Source: Sodalis-like endosymbiont of Proechinophthirus fluctus (GTDB lineage Bacteria; Pseudomonadota; Gammaproteobacteria; Enterobacterales; Enterobacteriaceae). From it: a stretch of 14,243 bases of DNA. The position numbers and the translations under genes are program-made. The stretch spans positions 6,752-20,994 of the forward strand of contig NZ_LECR01000067.1 in NCBI RefSeq assembly GCF_001602625.1. Direction: 5' to 3'. The notes under the pieces are model-generated. The model was not told where the DNA came from. It ran no database searches and was given only the letters and a program-made list of their open reading frames with translations. Within the stretch, counting starts at the first letter, position 1, and every line of letters starts with the position of its first letter. Below, one piece after another: positions 7,358 through 14,243 of the stretch.

Positions 7358-7611
7358 AATACCTCCAAGCGTCCCTCCATTAGATGAACAATCGCTGGTT
7401 TTTGTCAGGGCCAGAACGACCCGAGATAATCCGTCGTTTCGCTATTAAACGGCTAGGATTCAACGGCGCCTATTATTAATGGTCGGTTAAAAGTCGGCTG
7501 TCCGATTATTGACGTAGGAATAAAAGGCATGTTCCCAAAAGGTGAACTTCATCCCTATAAAATGCAGACAAAAATTCAAAGCATATAAATCATTAACGTC
7601 TAAGTGTATGG
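7358..7611. other. Short spacer, no recognisable gene
   Basis: One plus-strand frame (about 7450-7590) reads protein-like short blocks, for example APIINGRLKVGCPIIDVGIK, but has no start, no recognised family and stops on both sides. The transition from balanced to AT-rich composition occurs within or at the end of this stretch. Confidence 0.35.
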
Positions 7612-8239
7612 CTAGTCAATCAATTGCATTCCTTTGCGGATAAAATCCATAAGTATATATTTATCAAGGTCAGTATGCCGATAATATTCAACAAGCTGAA
7701 TGAGACTGTGAACGCCGGCTTTATTGTAAATATTCATAAGATGCACTTCAATCATCTTTTAGCAATTTCTTTGGCGATTAGCCTCCGTTGCTCCCAAAAA
7801 ATAATTTCAAGCTCACTTTTAGTGAAAAGTTCATTTTCAATATCTATTTGAATGATATTTTTATTAAGTAGATTCATATAATATAATAATTCATGTACAT
7901 CAAGTTTCCTTCCATAAACGATACCAATGAGTTTATTATCATCATTATAAAGTGGTGCTCTTTCAGCATAGTGTGATACAAGCTTAGTGGTGTTTCCTTT
8001 ACCATAATGATGAATAACTATGGAAATTATTTTCTATTTTATTTGATAAACTTTTCGTCGCTGGCGATAAATTCTGGCTAAAGTTATTGCCATATGTCAG
8101 TAGAGACTTCTTTATCCGCCCGTCCTTCCACATTAAATTTCTTAGGAAATCTAAAGAACTTAGTATCAGAATCTTTTACGACTACGTATTTTTTCTCATT
8201 GTTTTTAATTAACCAATGTTCTGAGCTTTTTTTGATGAA
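7612..8239 (-). pseudogene. LuxR-type HTH regulator with PAS-like sensor, degraded
   Basis: Reading the minus strand, conserved blocks appear in order: SSEHWLIKNNEKKYVVVKD and FRFPKKFNVEGRADKEV (PAS-like sensory domain), PEFIASDEK, HHYGKG, LIGIVYGRKLDVHELLYYM, then the HTH start LFTKSELEIIFWEQRRL and AKEIAKR, and finally IYNKAGVHSLIQLVEYYRHT before TAG at 7612-7614. This is the enterobacterial orphan LuxR family in which a PAS-like domain precedes a carboxy-terminal HTH. About ten residues are lost inside the HTH recognition region (LNISHRTVENRL missing), and there are at least three frameshifts and several stops. The gene points away from the permease at 8624. A paralogue of the same family lies at 10221-10937. 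Ligand and targets are unknown. Confidence 0.8.
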
Positions 8240-8250
8240 TTATACAAACT

Positions 8251-8623
8251 ACTTAGGTGATTTTAAGTAAAATTTAAAATTATTTTAAATATTTTTATGA
8301 TATTAATTTCCTCGTGAAGCTAACTGAGAAAAGTTATGAATAGTAAATATTATAAAATAATTACCTATAAAAATATCGAAAATATTTATCGAAATAGTTA
8401 TCGATAGAATCGGTTTGATAATATTGGCAAATATGTTTAAATATTAGCAAAATAGTATTTATGTCAGCAATGGATTGTCAAGTTCAGAACATCACAATTA
8501 TATATATTTTCTCTTGTAAAATGAATATGAAATAAAAAAATAGATTATTTCATGGAATAAAATAAACAAAATTTCTATGCTATCAATAGAATAAAAATAA
8601 AATAAATAGTTGTTTTATTTAAT
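8251..8623. promoter_or_regulatory. AT-rich divergent intergenic region
   Basis: About 370 bp of very AT-rich DNA separate the minus-strand regulator remnant from the plus-strand permease remnant. Such an arrangement would place both promoters here. The base composition is too low in G+C for me to pick out reliable -35/-10 elements, since TATAAT-like strings occur throughout. Clustered ATCGA-type words at about 8375-8405 could be operator half-sites, but this is weak. Confidence 0.3.
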
Positions 8624-9805
8624 GTGACTATTGTTCTTATAGGTATGATAACGTCACTAGCACAATGCATGCTGGGTACTATATTAGGTCATAGTATGAC
8701 ATTTTTTCAGGCTATTTTGGCGACGTCTTTAGGTAGTATCATATTAGTCTTTGTCATTTTTAGTTTAGGACGTGCCGGTATGAAAGAAGATCTTTCCACC
8801 AGTGTGTTATCCCGATGATACGACTTTATGAAGTCATGATCTATGTTTATCAGACTTGATATTTCAATCATCATATTATACTGGTTTGGCGTAAACATAG
8901 CGCTGATTTCCTAAAGCTTTCTCACCGTGATAGGAAATCATATCAATTATTTCTAGTGATCAGAAATAAGCTGGGTAGTGTTTTCATTGCTGGTAGCTTT
9001 TAGTTTTAACGCACTTAAGCATAACGGTAAAGATCGTGGTTAAGATTTTTTTTCAGTGACATTTTATGTGTATTACGACGAAATTGTGAAATATAATATC
9101 GACAGATTTTATTCTTCCTCTCCCTTGGGTGAGACTATCTCGATAGGAAGGGTTTGATAATAGTTACTGGTATGTTTATCGTAGGATCCTTAATCACACC
9201 TGACACAAGCAGATATTGCAAGAACCAAAAACACGTATTATGGATGATTACGTACTCAGTAATTATCTTTGATTTTATTATTAATGGGATAGATATTTTA
9301 GTCACTCATGCGTTAGGTACATCGAATGTTGTAGAGATCATGATTCATACAGTGGGTTAGATTGGCGTACTTACGTTTATATTGTCCGCTATTAAGGTTA
9401 ATGATAATAATTTATATTCCGTATCTAATAATATTATTGGATTTATTGAGATGCTGACCGGTAAGAAGTTCAATTATACAGAAATAAAATTGCTGATATG
9501 GTTACTAGGCATATTATTTTAATTATCATAAATTTTATGATGCTTTCATCCACTTTTTGATAGCGCTTGGTTTAATTTTTCCTCCCATCGCAGGGTAATT
9601 CTGGTTGACTATTATATTCTTACGTACTAGCCGATATCATCTAGAGATATCACGTAAAATTTGCAAGCTACCTAATGACGCGTCAATTCTATTCACTAAT
9701 GTAATCGCCATTATATCCTGCGCTTTAGACAGTACGTCTGGCATGTATCTCCAATACATAATTCCTTCTGTGAATTCTATTTTTGCAGCAGGCATAGGTT
9801 ATTAG
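8624..9805 (+). pseudogene. NCS1/CodB-like nucleobase permease, degraded
   Basis: Remnant of a multi-helix membrane transporter of the nucleobase:cation symporter-1 family (cytosine permease CodB and relatives). From GTG 8624 the frame reads MTSLAQCMLGTILGHSM-like helix 1, GSIILVFVIFSLG, and the family motif LSTSVLSR, then in-frame stops at 8816, 8837 and 8915 through YWFGVNIALIS (compare GWFGVGVAMF). A degraded gap follows. IIVTGMFIVGSLITPDTSRY matches the family's GSFISGGTLTPDFTRF. GVLTFILSAIKVNDNNLYSV corresponds to LNIWTTNDNALYASGLG, with Trp-Thr-Thr-Asn altered to Ile-Lys-Val-Asn. PPIAG and FAAGIGY match the carboxy region. The amino end upstream of 8624 is missing or unrecognisable. Substrate cannot be assigned. 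Confidence 0.75.
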
Positions 9806-10220
9806 TTATTGATGAAAATAAAATCTTCTATGAGAAATAACTTTGCTCTATTATCTTGATCCTAGAGAAAATCAGGCTAAAATTTAATAATAAAATATTA
9901 TAAAACTATAATTTTAATACACTTCACTGTATGTAAACATACAGTGAAGTGCGAAGTTATCCGCATGAAGAATAAGGATGACGATGATTGCATTTATAGG
10001 TAACAAGTTTCGAGTAACTTTGGTTTAGTTATTAAATTTGCCAACAAGAATGCTTCTTGATAGATTATGGAATATAAATGATCCACCTAGGTAAGTTTGA
10101 CCTGCTAGCATGCCAAAATCGCTATGTCAATAAGGTAAATTCAATGATGTAATTTTATCCTACTGTCGTCAATACTGATCACTACTTAAATAGTATGTTA
10201 ATTCTCAAGGGTGATGTTTA
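9806..10220. other. Intergenic region between permease and second regulator
   Basis: No gene is recognised. The notable content is the perfect inverted repeat at 9920-9951. Ahead of the regulator start lies AAGG at 10207-10210, a plausible ribosome binding site for ATG 10221. The promoter for that regulator would lie here but cannot be identified with confidence in AT-rich sequence. Confidence 0.4.
9920..9951. repeat. 15-bp perfect inverted repeat
   Basis: CACTTCACTGTATGT (9920-9934) and its exact reverse complement (9937-9951) are separated by AA. It lies about 115 bp after the permease remnant and 270 bp before the second regulator. There is no T-run on the plus strand; on the minus strand the hairpin would be followed by TATTAAAATT, a weak terminator-like tail. 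Alternatives are a regulator operator or a small mobile-element footprint. Confidence 0.93.
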
Positions 10221-10937
10221 ATGAGTAGTAAATGTATCCACTTCAAAAGGGAAAGTATCTCTAGGAAGTTTATTTATATCTATGAAAATCAAGATGATGC
10301 TTGTTTTATTCGCGATAAAGAAGCTAGGTATGTTTATATTAATCCAGCGAGCGATGTTTACACTACTAGATTTTCATGCATCCTTTAGTATGGAAGGAAA
10401 ATTACTCTTACAAGTCCCTCACTGGATAAATTTTTTTAGGATGAGTTTATATATTATGATAACATGGTGATGGAAAAGAGCATTTCGCTATCGTTAGTTG
10501 TCACATCGGCGTTCGGCAGAGAAAACTGTATCCATCCTTATGTTTTTATATCAAACTTTCTTTGATAAACATGGCAATGTTGTTGGTACCTTTTCTGAAG
10601 CCCAAGCCCTTGCTTTTTTCTCAGCTATGAATTATATTAACGGTGAGGTGAATCGCCGGTTAAACTGATAACGCATCTATCAGATAATACTTTTACGGAG
10701 AAAGAGCTTGAAATTATCTTCTTTTCTTATCAATGACTTATCGGCAAGGAAATAGCGATACGTTTGGGAATTTCGCACTGCACAGTAGAAAACAGGTTTT
10801 GCGGCCTTTATCAAAGGGCAAATGTTCATAATATTCAACAATTCAAAGAGTTTTTCAAGGATTTAAGCTTTGATTATTACATCCCGGAGTCTTTTCTACA
10901 TCCTAGAATCATCGTCATAGATGCTATTAACACGTAA
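10221..10937 (+). pseudogene. Second LuxR-type HTH regulator with PAS-like sensor, degraded
   Basis: ATG 10221 with AAGG ten bases upstream opens MSSKCIHFKRESISRKFIYI, then FIRDKEARYVYINPAS (PAS-like start). The match continues in other frames as YYDNMVMEKSISLSLVVTSAFG, TFFDKHGNVVGTF and FFSAMNYINGEVNRRLN. The carboxy HTH is well kept: FTEKELEIIFFSYQ, an in-frame TGA at 10734 (probably an Arg codon originally), LIGKEIAIRLGISHCTVENR, LYQRANVHNIQQFKEFF, FDYYIPESFL, ending at TAA 10935. Residues KEIAIRLGISHCTVENR form the HTH recognition helix region. At least three frameshifts plus the TGA make it nonfunctional as read. It belongs to the same family as 7612-8239 and lies downstream of the permease in the same orientation, so it may have regulated it. 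Confidence 0.85.
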
Positions 10938-11013
10938 TATTTTTGAGATATTGTCCATATATTATTTTTATCATGTTCAATATTTGTTTTTGTCAAGTAC
11001 ATATTGAATGATT

Positions 11014-11031
11014 TACTAATTATAATTAGTA
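11014..11031. repeat. 18-bp perfect AT-rich palindrome
   Basis: TACTAATTATAATTAGTA is a perfect dyad with no spacer, 77 bp after the second regulator and 48 bp before the next regulator-like fragment. Its position in front of the fragment at 11079 would fit an operator, but palindromes are easier to find by chance in AT-rich DNA. Confidence 0.7.
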
Positions 11032-11078
11032 TGCTGTAACTTACAGTGTCGTTTACTTATTACTCTAATAAGTATGAT

Positions 11079-11363
11079 ATGTATATTACAATGCTTGTTA
11101 TCGCCGAGAGCGAATATCACGGGTTGCGACATTTGTGAAAGGTCTGCGCTAAATTGGATTCATCAATCCGAATACGTTGTTGTCAATATAATGAATTTTG
11201 CTGTGGGCTCTGAGAATAACAGCTAATCGAGTTTATCTCATGGCGTAAGCAAGCGCTTGTCAAAAGGGTACTTCAGCGCTATGACCTTGAGATAAGGAAA
11301 CTGAATTCTTATCTGGTTTGTAAACAAAACAAATCGGATGCTGCTATTAGCGTGATGAGATGA
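11079..11363 (+). pseudogene. Possible NarL/FixJ-type response-regulator fragment
   Basis: ATG 11079 opens MYITMLVIAESEYHGLRHL, resembling the first strand and helix of RcsB/FixJ-like receiver domains. Another frame gives YVVVNIMNFAVGSE. Back in the first frame, SWRKQALVKRVLQRYDLEIR and NKSDAAISVMR resemble a degraded LuxR-type HTH (REREVL... and the usual terminal ...SDAA). At under 100 codons it is less than half the normal length, so most of the receiver domain and the recognition helix are lost. The match is by pattern only and is much weaker than for the regulators upstream. It ends at TGA 11361. Confidence 0.4.
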
Positions 11364-11579
11364 TAGTCGATGTTTCACACCGCAAGCCAACGTTTCCACG
11401 CTTTGGCGGATGGCTTCGCTTGATAGATGAATCCATTAGAGGCAGGGCTGTTTCATACTAGTGGCAATGGCCTGTAATACGATTCCGCTGGCAGCGGAAT
11501 CGTATAATGCTCAATTACGTTGCTAAATAGTGCGTTGTGAATGAGTGAAAAGAATAATTATATCTTAACTAGCGATAAA
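11364..11579. other. Spacer with hairpin, no recognisable gene
   Basis: No gene recognised. Composition is intermediate. Contains the inverted repeat at 11477-11505. Confidence 0.4.
11477..11505. repeat. 14-bp perfect inverted repeat
   Basis: ATACGATTCCGCTG (11477-11490) and its exact reverse complement (11492-11505) are separated by a single G, giving a stable hairpin with loop TGGCA. No T-run follows on either strand, so it is not a typical intrinsic terminator. Confidence 0.93.
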
Positions 11580-11882
11580 ATAAGGGATCACAAGCCGTCA
11601 GATCCCCGCGTGCCGGATCATCCACACTCTGCATAGATAGTCCTCAGGCTCTTTCTCGGGCTTTCAAGCTCAACGGGCATGCTCTGAGGGGGAACACTCC
11701 TACTGCGAGAGCGGCCATTCGTAGACGTGCGGTGGAGAACGTGAGTAATGTCCGGGGCACCTAGATCTGGTAGAGGTATCTTTCTCGTGGCTTAAATGCC
11801 GTTTTGCCTGTCTGCTGAGTGAGCGCGCGATCCGTGCCGTTTGGTAATGTAAGTCGCCAGAAACAGGCTGAAGGTTGCTGGT
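11580..11882. other. G+C-richer block of unknown origin
   Basis: This patch of about 300 bp is visibly richer in G+C than the AT-rich DNA on both sides. One plus-strand frame (about 11585-11766) is open for some 60 codons apart from its ends and reads SPQALSRAFKLNGHALRGN then TPTARAAIRRRAVENVSNVR. SPQALSRAFK loosely recalls the second HTH of AraC-type regulators, but the continuation does not fit that family well. It may be a gene fragment captured from elsewhere. I do not assign a function. Confidence 0.35.
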
Positions 11883-12790
11883 ATCATTAGAATTAATTTG
11901 TAATATATATTTCTATCATATTTCCTTTTATATTTTATATAAATAAAGTTCGTTGAATTTGACATGTATCATGCAATAAAACTTTTTAATGTTATCATAT
12001 ACGGGATTAATAGTGTTAGGAATTTTTCGATTTAATATCGAGATTATTTCACTCTCATGAATGATTCTTGCTATGTCGTGTCATCATCATTAACAAGCCA
12101 ACTTCATGAGAAGAAAATAGTCGGATGAAAATTTTCTATATAAGAAAATATCCGCTGCAAACGCTCTCATTTTATAGCGTAAAAATATAATCTTATCGAG
12201 TATCCATGAGATGGATAAGGATTTATTATCGGAGTTACTAGTAGGACGTTTCTTATAGGGTTTAGTAGTTGGTTTATACGCCAGTATATTATTTCAACTT
12301 TACAGGAATATTAATTATCCTACTGTTTTCATGCGACTTATTTTATTTTATTCACTTCATTCATTTATGAATATGGTAGTCATGCTGTATCACGATAAGG
12401 TGATTATAATCACAGATCTCGGCGAAGTTATAGGCGATAACAATTGATACTGCCTATGCCATTATTAATGGCTAAAATCACGGCGCCAAATAAAATACCG
12501 TCGATAATGCACTCGGTATTTGTCGCTATAGCCTTATTTTCTCAGACTGACCTGGCTTCGCTGAAAACGGCAAGGCTTGACGCCGGGTGCCACAAAGGGA
12601 TTTTTTGCAAAACCCTGAAGCGACTAGTTATTCATCGAGGGTTAGAAGATTGCGGCTGAGAGGATTTTCCTGTTGCCGATATCAGGTGTTCGTTATTAAT
12701 TTCTAAAGATAATTAAGCTGTCAGCGAAACATTATTCTTCTTGGCAAAAAAGTCATCTGATAGGGCTTGCGCCCTTACTGGAGAAGCGCC
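11883..12790. other. AT-rich region upstream of narG, no recognisable gene
   Basis: No family is recognised on either strand. A plus-strand frame at about 12208-12445 (one internal stop) reads hydrophobic blocks such as GLVVGLYASILFQLY, and 12444-12659 encodes a 71-codon frame ending KTLKRLVIHRGLEDCG; neither matches anything I know. The last 130 bp should hold the nitrate- and anaerobiosis-controlled promoter of narG, but I cannot pick out a convincing FNR site (TTGAT-N4-ATCAA) or NarL heptamers. GGAG at 12780-12783 is the narG ribosome binding site. Confidence 0.4.
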
Positions 12791-14243
12791 ATGAGTAAAA
12801 TCCTCAACCGCTTTCGCTATTTCAAACAGAAAAAGGAAACTTTTTCTGAGGGGCATGGGCAGGTGTGCCATACTAATCGTGACTGGGAAGACAGTTATCG
12901 CTAACGTTGGCAATATGGCAACATTACGCGTTTTACCTACGGTGTTAACCGTACCGGCTCTCCTGTGGCTAGAAGATCTATGCCAAAAACAGCTTGGTGA
13001 CGTAGGAAACGCGGCAAACGGACTATCCACATACCATGACAAAGCGCGAGCCGCGCGGTGTCAGCACTACGTCCGGTAGCGGCCTGGCTGTCAATCGTAG
13101 CCGATAAGTAAAAATGTCAGCAATATAAAATGCAGCGTGGGCATGGCGGATTTATCCGTGCGCCAAGCTGGCAGGAGATTAATCCTGGTTTGTTGCCGTG
13201 GCTAATATTTGGGCGATTAAAAATGTCTGGTCAGATCGAATGGTGGGGTTTTCGCCCATCCCCGCTATGTCGATAGTGTCTTACGCTGCGCAGACGCGCT
13301 ATCTGTGGCTGCTTATTGGAACCTGTTTGAGCTTCTACGACTAGTATTGTGTACCCCCAGCCCCGCATCTCCAATGACCTGGGGTGAACAGACCGATGTG
13401 TCGGAATCCGCCGACTGGTACAATGCCAGAGCTATATCATCGTCTGTGGGTCCGAACGTACCGCAAACACGTACGCCAAACACGCATTTTTTACTTGAGG
13501 TGTGTTACAAATGCACAAAACCGTCGCGGTTACGCCTGATTATGCGGAAATCGCTAAACTTAGCGACCAGTAGCTGCTAACCTACTTGAGCAGCGAGATG
13601 GATGTGTAATCTTTGCGTATTTTTAGGGCTGGAGAATCCGCATTATTTTCGTCATGTGAAGCATGACACCATCCTGGTGTATAAACTGCAGGTAAAATTT
13701 CTGTGGCTGACTGAAGCTTCCAGCTTCCCGAGTGCCAGTCGCCACGGCTTATAATCTCACCCTAGACGGCGTCGATCGCGGTCTTGATAACGATAACTGC
13801 GCGCGGCTATCATAAGATACACACGTATTCACTTGCATGGGGCGAGTAGTAGATTTGCGGCGTCTCTAGTGAGCAGATTGCGCAAATCTCCTGTGAGTTT
13901 GGCGCCACAGCGGCTACAAAACCCATAGCCTGGCGATGATTATCCTCGGCGCGGGCATTAACTGCTGGTATCACATGGATATGAGCTACCGCGCGCTCAT
14001 CAAAATGCTTATGGCTGCGTCGACCATCTCGGTCGTGAAACCAATGTCATGCTGCAGCCTATCCAGTATGATACTCCGGCGGAACTGGTCCAAAGCGGCG
14101 AAATTCGCGACTGGAAAAAGGGAAGTGCGGTCTGATCCCTGGCCAGACCGCGCCGCATATCATCCGCGTGCAGTGTGATTATCCGGCGACCTACGAACTC
14201 TTTATCGCGTCTGCCTTGCGGGATCCAAGCCAGCAATTGGGCA
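12791..14243 (+). pseudogene. narG: narG, respiratory nitrate reductase alpha subunit, degraded, 3' end outside window
   Basis: Remnant of the molybdenum-cofactor catalytic subunit of membrane-bound nitrate reductase (NarGHI), which reduces nitrate to nitrite on the cytoplasmic face. ATG 12791 with GGAG seven bases upstream opens MSKILNRFRYFKQKKETFSE, then NRDWEDSYR, matching NarG. Later blocks: RGHGGFIRAPSWQEIN, TWGEQTDVSESADWYN, NVPQTRTPNTHF, HVKHDTILVYKLQVK, VATAYNLTLDGVDRGL, MIILGAGINCWYHMDMSYRA, HLGRETNV, DWKKGKCGLIPGQTAPHII and DYPATYELF at the right edge. Three internal deletions are evident against E. coli NarG: about 45 residues near 13065, nearly 200 near 13575-13640, and about 250 near 14010-14020. 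The FS0 cluster motif H-x3-C-x3-C reads Y-x3-R-x3-P, and the later fourth Cys is gone. Stops and frameshifts are frequent. Confidence 0.95.

Noticed and set aside
8251..8623. Candidate Fur- or FNR-like boxes in the divergent AT-rich region
   Set aside because: GATAAT- and ATCGA-type words are expected by chance at this base composition, and no complete dyad matches a known consensus.
9920..9951. Calling the 15-bp inverted repeat an intrinsic terminator of the permease
   Set aside because: No T-run follows on the permease strand, and the stem is only about 40% G+C; listed as a repeat instead.
12444..12659. 71-codon frame upstream of narG as a new small gene
   Set aside because: It starts with TTG, has no clear ribosome binding site, no recognised motif and lies in decayed DNA; too weak to call as a gene.

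Overview
The window looks like a heavily pseudogenised enterobacterial chromosome. The closest fit I recognise is a recently host-restricted insect symbiont of the Sodalis type. That placement is inferred from enterobacterial gene content (fliC-fliA, dppABCDF, narG) combined with very dense gene decay; I could not run a search. Only one gene of normal length is clearly intact: the flagellin gene fliC.

Layout. (1) 1-1804: an upstream region with a 22-bp tandem duplication, a near-consensus sigma-28 promoter, intact fliC (430 aa) and its intrinsic terminator. (2) 1912-2614: fliA, the flagellar sigma-28 gene, broken by a small deletion and frameshift between sigma regions 2 and 4. (3) 2615-3260: spacer with nothing firmly recognisable. 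(4) 3261-7328: a complete-order but ruined dipeptide-permease operon, dppA-dppB-dppC-dppD-dppF. Every gene carries stops and frameshifts, and several carry internal deletions. dppD and dppF appear fused within the shared RHPYTQALL motif. dppD also holds a 22-bp perfect inverted repeat that looks like a template-switch (quasipalindrome) mutation and supplies a stop codon.

(5) About 7600-12700: a markedly AT-rich stretch between the dpp and nar remnants, with a different base composition from its flanks. It holds a decayed LuxR-type regulator on the minus strand, a decayed NCS1/CodB-like nucleobase permease on the plus strand, a second decayed regulator of the same family on the plus strand, and a probable third, FixJ/RcsB-like regulator fragment. 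Several perfect inverted repeats lie between them. My reading is an ancestral accessory module in which paired sensory regulators flanked a nucleobase transporter, now dead. From 11364 to 12790 I recognise no gene. (6) 12791-14243 (window edge): narG, the catalytic subunit of respiratory nitrate reductase, with three large internal deletions and loss of the ligands of its N-terminal iron-sulphur cluster.

Taken together, motility regulation, dipeptide uptake, an uncharacterised nucleobase-uptake module and anaerobic nitrate respiration have all decayed here, while the flagellin reading frame and its sigma-28 promoter are preserved. I see no rRNA, tRNA, CRISPR array or intact insertion sequence. 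Family assignments come from remembered protein sequences; residue-level comparisons to E. coli or Salmonella proteins should be confirmed by alignment.
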